Shown here in pieces: positions 36,743 through 47,465 of a DNA stretch of 64,000 nucleotides (within the stretch, counting starts at the first letter, position 1; each line of letters opens with the position of its first letter). The stretch is from Gordionus sp. m RMFG-2023 (Eukaryota; Nematomorpha; Gordioida; Chordodea; Parachordodidae). The notes beneath the pieces were generated by a model. It was not told where the DNA came from and ran no database searches. It saw only the letters and a list, made by a program, of their open reading frames with translations. Both the position numbers and the translations under genes were made by a program. The stretch lies in assembly GCF_954871325.1 (NCBI RefSeq), contig NC_088775.1:45113561-45177560 (forward strand), given 5' to 3'.

Positions 36743-37079
36743 TGTTAAATTTCTTATGTTTAATTTCTAAGTCGCCGAATTTCTAAGTCGAGATTTACGT
36801 AATCTTAAATAATGTTATATTTTCTTAATGCTGAATGGATTTTCTTTTTTCAATTTTATTATTTTTCATACAACTTTTTTATTTTTCATTTTCTAAGAAA
36901 AAAACAAAATCTTTTTTCAAAAAAATATAAATAATCTTTTTCAAAAAATACAAATTCCAAGAATTGGTCAAAAAAAAAGTCACAATTCAAAAAAATCGAT
37001 AAAAGAAAATAAAAAATAATAACAATCCAAAAAATCGATAAAAGAAATAAAAATAATAATATCTCCCTAAGATATAACA
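36743..37079 (-). repeat. LTR (3' LTR) of the short Gypsy-like element
   Basis: Direct repeat of 38545-38904. It starts TGTTAAATTTCTTATG and ends GATATAACA on the plus strand, with a few small length differences from the other copy in A-rich tracts. Confidence 0.93.
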
Positions 37080-37199
37080 TCTCCCTTTTTTAAAAAGATT
37101 TACTAATTTGATCCTTATGTCTCTTCCACTGGCCCTTAGCGGTTTCCACAGTATATATGAACTTCCCCAATCGGCCCACTATAGTCCCCTTGATCCACT

Positions 37200-37442
37200 T
37201 TATTTGTCACTATAAGTTTTCGCCCATACTGATTGTCCTATCTTGAAAAATGTACCTCTTTGATCTGCGTGCGTATCGTCTTGTTTGCTCTCATGGGTTT
37301 CTTTAATCATTTCAAGATGATTCCGAGCATTCCGTCCGAACATCATCTGTGCTGGGGTTTCTCCTGTAGTCGTATGCTGGTTTCTATAAGCTAATAAGAA
37401 TTCGTTTAGTATTTTTTTTTTATTTTCGTATCCTGCTTCCAT
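37200..37442 (-). pseudogene. Integrase-end part of the short LTR element
   Basis: A fossil part. FLLAYRNQHTTTGETPAQMM followed by FGR and later FKIGQSVWAKTY match the end of Gypsy integrase (the YR.t.H..TG.sPA.L.fGR block and the GD.V.ar block). Confidence 0.88.
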
Positions 37443-38065
37443 TTCCTTCCCCTTCCGAAGTCGAAGTTGAAGATCTTGGATGTGAATTTAGTCTTGTTGG
37501 AATTCGTAAATTGTTCCCTCTTCGGTAGCTCTATTTGTTGAATTATTCTGATCGTGAGTCTCTTAATCTTTTTGTTGCCAATTTCTCCTAATTTTATCGG
37601 AGGTGCTGATACATCGTCGTCCCAGATGTTATATTGAAATATTTTTAATTTACATATATCGAATTTGTATTTTTTGATTTTGGGTGAATATTTTCCCTTA
37701 TTTTTGTCCTTTAAAATATTTTTAACTTTTATATTGTCATTTAATTTGATTTTTTCACTATTTTTATCTTTTAAAATATTTTTTATATCTTGATAATGTC
37801 TAGTTAGAGACTTGGGTATTACATCAATTTTATTACACTCATGTAAAATTTTAGTGGTTTTAACGTATAATTTATCCTTTAATAAATACTTAGAACATAT
37901 CTTTCGTTTTGACGGGACTTGCTCTTTTTTCTCGATACTTGATACAAGTGCTAAACTGTAAGAATTTACAGAATCGTTAATGGAAATCATATGACAAGGC
38001 ATAAAATCTGGTAATTTTTTTGAGTCTGGTGCTTTTTCCCGGAATTTTTCGTTTCCTTTATCCAT
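37443..38065 (-). pseudogene. Lysine-rich open stretch in the short LTR element
   Basis: A fossil part. A Lys/Ile/Asp-rich stretch of about 200 residues with a repeated NILKDKN motif (two to three times). No domain is recognised. Its position between gag-like and integrase parts suggests filler in a shortened element. Confidence 0.45.
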
Positions 38066-38134
38066 ATCGTTGACCTTATTATCATTTTTGTATTCGTGTT
38101 TTATTTTATCAATAATTAAACTATCTTCAAATTT

Positions 38135-38398
38135 TTAAGAATAAATTTCGTCTATCGTGATAATATAACATGCTTCCTTCCCCTTTAAAATATTTAACAT
38201 ATCATAATATTTTAGATCCATCATATTTTTCGGCGCAGCTTTTTGGGCTAGAATATATATATCGCTGGATTGTAATGAGAGAATAATTATCGCTTTTTTC
38301 ATTTTTTCATCTGTAATATTGTTTGCCGCAAAATGCGCTTCAAGTCTTAGAATATAATTGGTAAAATTTTCTCCGAATTGTTTTGTAAATGTCATCAT
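38135..38398 (-). pseudogene. Gag-like part of the short LTR element
   Basis: A fossil part. FTKQFGENFTNYILRLEAHF, then NNITDEKMKKAIIILSL, resembles the start of Gypsy gag (F....E.f..yl.RLe.yf..N.i.d..k.a.lL). It lies near the 5' LTR, as expected. Confidence 0.7.
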
Positions 38399-38544
38399 TA
38401 ATAAATATTTTTTTTAGAAGTTTCACAATTATTCACATATTTTTTAAAATATTATTTAGCGAAAAAATCTCTACTATTTTAATAACTCATTGCTGCTATT
38501 TTTTTTCAATCCGTTTTCCCAGGTTCTTATCATATCGTCGCCAC

Positions 38545-38904
38545 TGTTAAATTTCTTATGTTTAATTTCTAAGTCGCCGAATTTCTAAGTCGAGATTTAC
38601 GTAATCTTAAATAATGTTATATTTCCTTAATGCTGAATGGATTTTCTTTTTTCAATTTTATTATTTTTCATACAACTTTTTTATTTTTCATTTTCTAAGA
38701 AAAAAACAATTTTTTTTCAAAAAAATATAATTTTTTATTTTTTAACAAAGAAAACTTTTTCAAAAAATACAAATTCCAAGAATTGGTCAAAAAAAAATTT
38801 GTCACAATTCCAAAAAATCGATAAAAGAAAATAAAAAATAATAACAATTCAAAAAATCGATAAAAGAAATGAAAATAATAATATCTCCCTAAGATTTCAT
38901 AACA
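38545..38904 (-). repeat. LTR (5' LTR) of the short Gypsy-like element
   Basis: Direct repeat of 36743-37079. It ends TTCATAACA and is followed by the CTTAT target duplication. Primer-site-like TGGCGAC adjoins its inner edge on the minus strand. Confidence 0.93.
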
Positions 38905-39611
38905 CTTATCATCACAATGTTGGTAGAATCTTTTCCCCGTAATATTTAACGACTCTAATATAAATGAAAACTATACTTGTAGAACAAAAATGAGCAAGGC
39001 TATCATTAATGTTTTTGGACCTAAATCTAGGAGGTCAATTCTTGACGATTTGAAAAAATGGGCATACATATGCAATTCTAACAGACGCATCTAATAAGCT
39101 CAGCTATTTCATCAAAATTAAGGTCGTTTTAATAAAACTATTAAATTTTTTCTCCTCAAATAGTGAAAAATCCAAAGACATAGCTAACCATATAATGGTA
39201 AATATAGCAGATTCGAGATTATCAATAAATTGCATGTTAGCTTTCTGATCTGAAAATGCCTCAGTGAATTTTGTAAAAACAGAGTGTATTTACAGAATTG
39301 AGTCAGCACAATGTTGGTTGCGATATGTTCCTAATACCAGTTATCGATAGAATTTTAAAATTTTATAAACCTTTAAAAAAATATTTCATAAATAAAGATT
39401 ATAAAAGCTGTCCTAATATTTTGAAAATTTTTTTCAATAATGAATGGCAGAGAAATATTTAGGAATGATTTCACATGTAGGAAATCTACTACATGCTGTT
39501 AATGTGTAGTTGCAATCAGAAGAATCCAAAGATTCACAAAATTATGCTGCAGATGTGTTCATCTTTACAGTTAAAAATTGACAATAAATTTTATAGCGCC
39601 ATTGCTAAAAC
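38905..39611 (+). pseudogene. hAT transposase N-terminal half, inverted (left-arm) copy
   Basis: The nucleotide sequence matches the reverse complement of 42184-43100 closely (for example tcatcacaatgt, aacaaaaatgagcaaggcta, ttgacgatttgaaa, cttacagttaaaaattga-type blocks). It is riddled with stops and is cut off at 39611, where homology to the right arm ends. It forms the left arm of the palindromic hAT. Confidence 0.85.
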
Positions 39612-39902
39612 TTAATTATATTTTATTTGAGATGTAAATAATAGAACTAAATGTTTACCGTCGTTATTGAGATATTTATAAAATTCCTGGAATGACATAT
39701 TATATATTTGTGTAACCATTACCTCGGCCTCTAATGTTGTTAAAGCAATCCGATTACTCTCCTTTTTCCCGGCAGACCTCATCAGGCTAAACATGCGCTC
39801 GGATGAGGCATTAAATTAGGTAAGGAGAAGACATACTCGCATATTTTTTCCAAGCATGGGGATTTATCGTTATAACGAAAGAATTCTACCCATTTCTGCT
39901 CT
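39612..39902 (-). pseudogene. hAT transposase C-terminus (palindromic hAT)
   Basis: Minus strand. EQKWVEFFRYND and LPNLMPHPSACLAERMFSLM, then NRIALTTLEAEVMV, are the hAT C-terminal dimerisation pattern (P.SsA.seR.FS.M....RN.L...tle). This is the end of the gene that begins to the right of the inserted hAT at 41899. A shift lies between SACLA and ERMFS. Confidence 0.85.
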
Positions 39903-40185
39903 GCTTTTAGCAGGGTTGGGCAAATTTTCAGAAAATTGTATTCGGATACAGATACAGATACTTTATAAAATTTTGTATTTAAGATACAAGATACTAGATA
40001 CTTTATAAAAATTTCAATAAGATACAAGATACTTGTATTTTTTTTTTAAAGTATCTAAGATACAAGATACTTTTTTAAAAAACTTTAAATAGTCAAAATC
40101 AAAATGTATAAAGCTTTATTTTCTTATCTATAATATAAATTTATAAAAAAATATTTAAAATAAATTGTAGAAAATAACAAATTTA

Positions 40186-41640
40186 TTATAAAAGATAATG
40201 CGATATTCCATTTAATAATATAATTAGTAAATAATAATAATCAGCATTATTTTTTAATATTATTAATTTTTCAAATGATTTATCGTTCAATCTTTGACGA
40301 TTTGGTCTATTAACCATATTAGCAAAGCTAAATAATCTTTCAACGGGGGCTGAGGAGGGTAATATTGTGTTATATTTAATAAATATTTCTTTTATATATT
40401 TATAACTATTTAACATATTTATACTCCGCCTGTCATCTTTCATATAATTTAGGACCTCTATTTCAATATCATTTATTGAATTATTAGAATTGGATGTGGT
40501 ACTTTTAAGGCAAAAGTAATCATCATCTTCATCAAATGAAGATTTTGTTGAAGTATTAATTTCAATATTATTTTTAAAAACAATTAAAACTTCATGTAAT
40601 AACAAATCCTGAAGGTATTTTTTTTCTTTTTCACCATCAATCCAACTATTTTTAAAATAGGGATGATGAGAATAGTTGCCAAAAATGCACTTTTAAAATT
40701 GTTATCAAAATCATATATATTTTTAAATCTTTTATTTAAATAATTTTCTATGGCAATAGCTAATGGTTTGCAAAATTGTAGAATGGTTTGAATTAAATTT
40801 GTAATTTTTTTTTAACGACATTTAAAATTGGAGCTGATTCTCCATAATAGCAGTTGATTTCACTCTGTATTTTGTCAATCGCTATAGCCAATGGGGCCAT
40901 TATATTGCAATATTCTTCTAAATATTGAATTTCAATATCTCTTAATTTAGGAAATTCTAATTTTTGACATAATTTAGGAAGTTCGCCTTTAAATTTTAAT
41001 AAACTATGAAGACTATCATACAAACTATTCCATCTAGTGCAATAAGGTGTAACTAATTGTTTTCCTAAAACTTGATAAGTTCTGCAGTTTTAGGCCTATT
41101 ATTTGCATTCCATATCTTAGTACATTTAGCTATTGCAGGATGATGAATTTTAGAAATGTTAGGAGAATCCTAAATAGCTCTCTCGACATCTGTTGTGGCA
41201 ATTAGACTTATCGTATGGCACAAACAACGAATGTGTTGAGGCAATGTTATTGAGGCTTCTTTAGACCCTTAAATAAACAAATAAATAATTTTATTTGAAT
41301 AAAATTTTTTACTAAATTTACAATATCATAATAAATTTTAAATAAGTATTAAATAATACTTTCAATGATTTCGAATTCTATACATTCATCATCATTGATG
41401 TCAAAGTCATTCTCTACAGCTTCCATAGAATATCCAAACTCCTTGAAAGCTTTCTTAAAGTTAGAGCCGTTATCTGTAACAGTTGCTATAACTTTTTCGT
41501 CAATAACAAAGTCACGATGAATTTCTTTATTATGATAAGTACTTCAAAAAATTTGTCATTTAAGTATGCTTAGTTTAAATTTATTGTTATAATTTTCGGT
41601 TGAAGAATCATCTGAAGACGAAGATAAACATATTATTCTA
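40186..41640 (-). pseudogene. ZBED-type hAT transposase
   Basis: Minus strand. In order: VIATVTDNGSNFKKAFKEFG (about 41415-41490), a likely 92-nt intron, LPQHIRCLCHTISLIATTD (about 41170-41245), CTRWNSLYDSLHSLLKFK (about 40985-41045), an Asp/Ser-rich acidic spacer, then ILPSSAPVERLFSFANMV and NRQRLNDKSFEKLIILKNNA (40186-40605). This is the standard order for ZBED-type hAT transposases. A TAG follows ERAI, and the frame shifts between the later blocks. The N-terminal BED finger is not found. The copy is inactive. Confidence 0.9.
41268..41359 (-). other. Probable 92-nt intron in the hAT gene
   Basis: Minus strand: GAAA|GTATTATT ... TTTAAG|GGTCTAAAG. Removing it joins DINDDECIEFEIIE to SKEASITLPQHIRC in frame, at the spot where relatives have an acidic stretch directly before LPPH.RC. 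Confidence 0.6.
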
Positions 41641-41898
41641 TTTTCTTCTTCCATAATTTTAAAATAGACAGATATAAAACGATTCAAATATGGTAGTTCT
41701 AATTGTTAGCAAATTGCTATATGACGACCAACGTCATATATCAAAAATTATCTTAAAACATCTAAATTTTGATTAAATTTTTCATTTAAATCTTAAAACA
41801 GTATCATTTTAAATTTTAATACTATTTAAATTAAGATACTTTTGTATCTTGTATCTTAGATACAAATATCCGCGATACTGCCCAACCCTGGCTTTTAG

Positions 41899-43100
41899 AC
41901 CATCTAATTTTAAGTATTTTGGCGAATCATAAAAAATAGAGAGAATTACAATCTCCTCAAACAAGAAATCAATGTCTTTCGGTATTTTTAATATATTTAT
42001 TAAATTATAAAAACCATCAATTGATGGTTTCTGTTCCATGGTCATAATATTTATACATTTGTAAATAGAGTTATTAAAATCAAATTTTGATTGTAAATAT
42101 TCTAAAATTGTCTTAATAAAAATATCTGCTTCATTTAAAAATGTATTAATTAGAGTATTATTTGAACATTTTAATATAAATTTTTTAGCAATAGCGCCAT
42201 AAAATTTATTATCAATTTTTAACTGTAGAGAAGAAAAAGCTGTAGCATGATTTTCTGAATATATTTTATAAAGAATATTCTGATTGCAAATGAGTATTAA
42301 CTGCATGAACATGTGAAACGAATCCCAAATATGCTTCTGCCATTTCATACTCTAAAACTTTTTCAAAATTTTAGTAGAGCTTTTAAAATCTTTATTTAAG
42401 AAGTATTTTTTTAAGGGTTTGTAAAATTTTAAAATTCTATCGATGGCAGGTATTAATGACAACCACCTAATAGGTATATATCGCAATCGCAACAACTCAC
42501 ACCATTCCAAGTCAGACCACTTTACCAACTCATTTAATTCATTAAATGTTGATGACTAAATTCGTTAAAACATTTCATCACAATTATTTCGACATCCACA
42601 GATAGTACATTTATTGCCTTCTGCAAGAATTATGTAGTATATGGCATATACAGCCAATTGGTATTAATTCATTATTGTGCTGCCTCAATTTGGTAACTTT
42701 GGTTTTTGCCAAAATTTACAGAGACATTATCAGCGCAGAAAGCTGACATGCAAATCATTGATAACCCTGAATCAGCTATATTTATCATTATGTGGCTAGC
42801 TACATCGTTGAATTTTTCACTATCCTAGGAAAATTTTTTAACAGTTTTATTGAAATGTTCTTATTCTTGTTGAAATAGCGATGGATCGAGGGAAATGTTT
42901 TAATATTTCCCTTATTAGTTGATTCTGTTAGAATTGCATATGGATGCCCATCTTTCAAATCGTCTAGAATTGACCTCTAGGATTTAGGTACTAAAACACT
43001 TGTGATAGCCTTGCTCATTTTTGTTCTGCCACAAGTAAGGTTTGTACTTATATTGAAGTCGTTAAATATCATGAGAAAAAAATTCGACCCACATTGTGAT
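41899..43100 (-). pseudogene. hAT transposase N-terminal half, right-arm copy
   Basis: Minus strand. The open stretch to 42348 reads KWQKHIWDSFHMFMQLILIC, then LKIDNKFYGAIAKKFILKC, and near the insertion DSPKYLKLDGLKA. Upstream (42360-43100) the sequence aligns with the left arm but contains stops. Together with 39612-39902 it formed one hAT gene before the second hAT inserted. Confidence 0.8.
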
Positions 43101-43925
43101 GATATAGCTTTGTGAATGTTGAACTACATGATAGATGTATACGATTTCCGCAAATGTAGTTGCATCTGTATTATTTATTATTTGAAAATATTTTTGTATT
43201 GCATGACTTATATGAATGAAATGATGTTGATTTATAAAGAGAAATTTACAAACTAGACATGTTTTTCGAATAAATATTTAAAATTATTTTAAAAATATAA
43301 AAATAATCAATTAATGTCTCTCAAAATTTTTATTTATATATTAAAAATGTTAAAATACTAAAAAAAAAATTGCGGGAGTAATTAAAAAATTGCGGTAGAT
43401 TTTTGCGGGAGTCTCCCGCTGATGGGGGGAGACATATCCTGCTGGTATAATATACAAAAAATTCATCTATTTGGTATTTTATCATATTTATCGGTGAGTA
43501 TTATCATTTAATAAGCAAGCTTAATTATTATTTTTTTTATTCTAAACAGATATTTATTATATTACATTGATACTATAAAAAATTTGTGTAAATAATATTT
43601 TGAGAATATACTATATTAATTGTATTTATAAAAAAAATAAAACAGATATTTTAATTAATAAATAATTTAACATATATTATATAATAATGTATTTAATCCT
43701 TTTCTTATTTATTCCATGGCAGGAAAACTATAATTGTTAGCTAGTGTTAACTTTCACCAAACATTATATTAATCATAACTATATATAATCATTATAACAA
43801 TATCTAATTGACGAATCATGTTGTATAAATTAAAAATACGGCCCGGCTCGGGTATTTTTTAAAAAAAATTTTAGGCCAGGTCCGGGGTCGGGCTTAAGGC
43901 CGGGCCTGCAGGTCTCTGATATTTA

Positions 43926-44241
43926 CATAATTTACTCGCAAAAAATTTTAAAATCATCTATCACAGTCATTTTGATTTTATATTTGATCCAAAAATATTC
44001 ATCAACAAAATTAAACATGCCAAAACTATTGACAAACTCTATATATATGTATATTTACATAATTGCTTATATTTTAATTTAATTAAATTTAATTGACTCT
44101 ACGAAAACTCCACTCCACCGCCATATTGGGGAAACATCCTTTTTGGGGCACATCATTCCATTTAAAATATTTATTTCATTTTTCCATATATATAATGATT
44201 CTTCATCTCCTGCTTAATTCTTTTTGATTTCCCCCAAAAAG
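43926..44241. promoter_or_regulatory. Upstream region of UBL3
   Basis: About 0.3 kb between the transposon nest and the first recognised UBL3 exon. It includes a short GC-richer patch (ctccactccaccgccatattgg, trimmed here to ccactccaccgccat) at about 44110-44130 that could be promoter or leader. The initiator exon is not identified. An acceptor-like tttccccc..aaag ends at 44241. Confidence 0.35.
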
Positions 44242-45167
44242 ATAAATCTCAGACTTATTTTGATTGATGGGAAAAAGAGGGATTTTCTTTTCGCGCCAAA
44301 TCATTCAGCCAATTACGTGACAGATCTTGTTTACAACACCTGGGAAGAAGGTTTAAATAACATGATTTATTCCAATTTTGGGAATTTTATTTTATTATAC
44401 TTAATTATCCTGACCATTCCTGCTAGGATATAATTTTTTTAGGTGATATAGGGAATTTCAGAAGTTGTATTTGGAAATAGAAATTATAATAGGTTTTAGA
44501 GGAAATTTATAGGAACGGAATTTTAGAAAAAATTTATGGGAAGATCCAAAGAAATTTTTAGATGTGGAACGAAATTTTTTATATAAAAAAAAATTAAGGA
44601 ATATATAATTTTTCGAAACTTGCAAGAGGAATTTTAAGGACACATAATAAATTTTTGGAAATATTTATTTCTTCGATTCCTTTCTTTTTTTTCTTCTATT
44701 CATTTTAAAATAATTCTTAAAGCTAAAAATCTGGAAGGAGTCAACAACAATCCCAAATTCTTGAAATTGATTTATCAAGGAAGATTCTTGCACGGAAATG
44801 TGATATTAGGAGGTAATAATGGAAAAAATTTAATGAATAAATTTAAGATTGAAAATAATAAATATGTAATTTATAAAAATTGTTCTAGGATGGTAAAAAT
44901 TTAAAAAAATGAAGAGAGAATTAATATAAGAAAAGAAGCAAAAATAAGAAAAATAAACTAAAAAAAGAAAAAATTGAGATGGAAGAAAGAAACATAGAAA
45001 TTAATACTAAACAAAAAATAAAAAATAAGAAGATATTAATTTAATAAAGAAGGAAAAAATTCTTTTTCATTGATTTTCATTTTTTTTAGCTCTCCTTTTG
45101 CCTCTCGGAAAAACTTCTGTTATGCATCTAGTTGCTCGGGAAAATTTACCGGAACCGAACCCACATG
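44242..45167 (+). CDS. UBL3: Ubiquitin-like protein 3 homologue (three exons recognised)
   Basis: UBL3 (membrane-anchored ubiquitin-fold protein) is a prenylated, membrane-bound ubiquitin-like protein conserved in animals, plants and fungi. Exon 44242-44350 encodes INLRLILIDGKKRDFLFAPN and VYNTWEE. Exon 44723-44812 encodes NPKFLKLIYQGRFLHGNVIL. Exon 45090-45167 encodes LPLGKTSVMHLVARENLPEP. The human protein has INLRLILVSGK..EFLFSPN, LIYQGRFLHGNVTLG and GKTTVMHLVARETLPEPN in the same order. Introns 44351-44722 and 44813-45089 have GT-AG ends and phase 1, and splicing restores Ala codons at both junctions. The exons show no stops, so the gene looks intact. A last exon is expected after the donor at 45168. 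The start exon and the C-terminal CAAX box are not found with certainty. Confidence 0.87.
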
Positions 45168-45548
45168 GTTATCAATTTTTTACAATTATTTGCTTCTATT
45201 CTTCATATTCCTGTTTCTTTTTCTTTAATTCTTCATATTTTTATTTTATCCACTCTTTGTTTATTTATTGAAAAATAATTAGTCAAGTTATATTTTCCCC
45301 AAGTAACTAATCAGTAACATTCTTAAACATATTTATATTTTATCCTTTCCGTTTATTTCTATTTTCTTTATAATTTCATTTATTTAACTTATTAATTATC
45401 CATTCTTTCTCAATTTTTAGTTTGTTTTTCTTACCTAGTCCTTCAATTTATTTATTCCATTTAATTTTTCATTTAAAATAAACAAAAAAGATGACAAAAA
45501 AAAAACTAAAAGATTCAGCTCTGTCTTATTCCATTCCTGTTGTTTCAG

Positions 45549-45628
45549 ATGTTTCCGGATCACGTGACGTTGTATCTGAATCTTCTGGCCACTTTTCCAT
45601 AAATTTAAATATACACATAATGAAATAA
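45549..45628 (+). CDS. Possible fourth UBL3 exon
   Basis: A good acceptor (ttccattcctgttgtttcag) ends at 45548, and the phase fits the donor at 45168. The exon would encode DVSGSRDVVSESSGHFS and stop at 45626-45628. The composition is coding-like. However, it lacks the Cys-ending CAAX box that UBL3 needs for prenylation, so it may be an alternative end, an internal exon with another donor, or chance. Confidence 0.3.
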
Positions 45629-46385
45629 ATTTTGTAGAAAAGAAACGATGGAAAAGAAATATAAAAAATTCTGAAAAGAAATAATTTAAAAGGAAAGACG
45701 AATATATATTTTTCAAAACAAGGAAATATTCTTGAATTTTAAAATATTCACTATTGCAAAATATATTTCACAAGTTTTCGAATGTAGATGGCGCTAATTT
45801 TTACCTTATGACTCATTTTTTTTGTGGCAAATTTAAAAATGGATATTCACGAATTGTAAAATGTTATTTCACAAGTTTTTTTTAACAAAAAAATATTTCA
45901 AAAAATTTTTTTTTAAAATAATATTCCAATTTTGAAATGTTACATTTTCTCTTCCTTTCTTTTTTTCTAATATTATTTTATTTTTAATTTTTGAACAAAA
46001 TCTTAAACTAACAAATTATTTTCTATAATTATATTTCTTTTTTTATCTTATCTTTTTATTCTTTATCTTACTATTTTAGTTTTCTTGTTTTTATTAGATT
46101 TTTTCCCATAGTTTATGAAAATTAAATTTGGATCCATCTTTATTTCGCACTTTTCCTTTTCTGTAGGACTTCCATTTTATTTCCTCTTGCGTTTTATTTT
46201 TTTGTTCCTTTACCTTTCTTTCCTTAATGTATATTGTTATGTATCAAATAGATTGTTTATTTATAATTAATTTTTTAAATGTTCGATCGTTATTGTTATA
46301 CCTTAATGTTTGGTTTAAATTAATAAACGATATTCATTAATGACGTAATTAAATTTACAATAATTAATAGATTCAAAACGATTTA
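45629..46385. other. AT-rich gap downstream of UBL3
   Basis: No gene is recognised. It may hold the UBL3 3' end, including the missing CAAX exon, but I cannot point to it. Confidence 0.4.
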
Positions 46386-46389
46386 TTTG

Positions 46390-47465
46390 AGGGAATTCAG
46401 AAAACTCATGGCTTCTAACGACCACACAATCAAAATTATTTCTAACAACGATAGAATGCTACACGTACAAGATTTTTTCAAATATATGTTATAAAGAAAG
46501 CCCGGGAGAAAAAGGATGATTAGAAATACTTCATTAAGAGATAAATACTTATTCGGAATAAAAATCCAAAAATATTAGGGATTACTCTATGAAGAATGAA
46601 AGTAACCACATGACTAAGTAATACAAAGAGAGAAACGAGTGATGACCCAATAAGCTTAGCTAAATAAATATAATATAATCGATTCATCAAACAGATTATA
46701 ATGACAATAATAATATTAGATGCAATAAAAAATTATGATATATACAAAAAAACTCAATCGTGCATGATTAGGAGATCATGTGAGAGAGTGCAAATTCAAA
46801 AAGGTATTGTCGTATTCGGCGATATTCGCTAAAGTTTGCTATAGTATTTTTTATTATGATTTTTGCAATGATACGCGACAAATATTTTCTTAAAGATGTT
46901 ATCAGTTGCAGATAATATTTTTAACTTTTGGAATATAAAACATATTATATAGGTATTATCCAAGACTTTTTAATCCTTGTGGAATTCTGAAAATGATCAA
47001 TTTTGCATCACTCGTTATTTATTAGTTTTTACTTTAATTATATTTTCTTCCTCGTCTCTTTGCGATGAGGTAGGCAACATTTTCAAAAAATATAACGAAA
47101 TATTAATTGTAAAATTAAAATACCTTTATACTTACTACCAATGGTTATTGAACTAGATAAAATATAATAGGGCATAAGTTAATAAACTCGGTTATTCAAA
47201 ATATCTATTCATCTATCTCCTACAACAGCATCGATTCCATGTAGATTATACTGAGTCATTTTACAAGTTTATACGGGTTGCCATTGGTAGATGGCAACCA
47301 CTAGTGGCCAGATATAATGGCGATAAATAGTACAAACACAGAAAGTATATGATAAAAGGGCTTACAATTATATTTGAAAAATTTGGAACACCAAAAATGA
47401 AGATTACCGATAACGGTACACAATTTAGTGATATAAAATTAATATATACTTAATAGTCTATCATA
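46390..47465 (+). mobile_element. Decayed Gypsy-like relict
   Basis: A fossil. Small plus-strand islands are recognisable: a half zinc knuckle GDHVRECKF near 46770-46800, an integrase-like RFHVDYTESF near 47235-47265, and IFEKFGTPKMKITDNGTQFS near 47370-47430. The order gag then integrase fits a Gypsy-type element. No LTRs can be seen. It is very broken and old, with too many breaks to count. Confidence 0.6.

Larger units (their letters stand above)
36743..38904 (-). mobile_element. Short Gypsy-like LTR retrotransposon, broken
   Basis: A fossil, 2.16 kb. The LTRs (36743-37079 and 38545-38904) begin and end TG...CA when read on the plus strand. A perfect 5-bp duplication CTTAT lies outside (36738-36742 and 38905-38909). 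On the minus strand a TGGCGACGATATG primer-site-like sequence follows the 5' LTR, and a purine tract aaaaaagggaga precedes the 3' LTR. Recognisable parts are a gag-like piece (38135-38398) and an integrase-end piece (37200-37442). The element is broken, with several breaks, and much shorter than a full Gypsy element. The LTRs are clearly similar, so it is younger than the 11.6-kb Gypsy. Confidence 0.9.
39911..41890 (-). mobile_element. hAT transposon (ZBED type) inserted in the palindromic hAT
   Basis: Inverted ends CAGGGTTGGGCA and TGCCCAACCCTG. Perfect 8-bp duplication GCTTTTAG (39903-39910 and 41891-41898). Length 1980 bp. The subterminal regions are dense with direct repeats of gatacaagatactt, probable transposase binding sites. 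The gene is on the minus strand and retains about two thirds of a ZBED-type transposase. Because it interrupts the hAT transposase gene in frame-neighbouring positions, it inserted later. Confidence 0.93.
36307..43441 (-). mobile_element. hAT with long inverted arms, inserted in the MITE
   Basis: It starts CAAGGTTGCCAGG and ends ...GACATATCCTG. The perfect 8-bp duplication is CTGGTATA (36299-36306 and 43442-43449). The left arm (36307-39611, after removing the LTR element) and the right arm (42184-43441) are inverted, diverged copies of the same roughly 1.1-1.25 kb. They include the N-terminal half of a hAT transposase, plus on the left and minus on the right. The unduplicated loop holds the C-terminal half of the minus-strand gene. 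Without later insertions the element is about 3.0 kb. The left arm ends abruptly at attgctaaaa, directly next to the end of the minus-strand gene. Confidence 0.88.
36160..43917. mobile_element. Outer CAGAGACC MITE hosting the nest
   Basis: The ends are CAGATACCTGCAG and, inverted, CAGAGACCTGCAG, with GGCCCGG-rich subterminal blocks. The perfect 8-bp duplication is ATATTTAC (36152-36159 and 43918-43925). Without its internal insertion the MITE is about 0.6 kb (36160-36306 plus 43450-43917). All the other elements between these points inserted later. Confidence 0.92.

Noticed and set aside
36886-38834. Phe/Lys-rich open frames in the LTRs (36886-37080 and 38637-38834)
   Set aside because: They are translations of poly-A/T-rich LTR sequence and appear in both LTRs only because these are repeats.
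45435-45716. A 93-codon minus-strand gene downstream of UBL3
   Set aside because: It has no similarity to a known protein and low-complexity composition, and it overlaps a phase-compatible plus-strand candidate exon.
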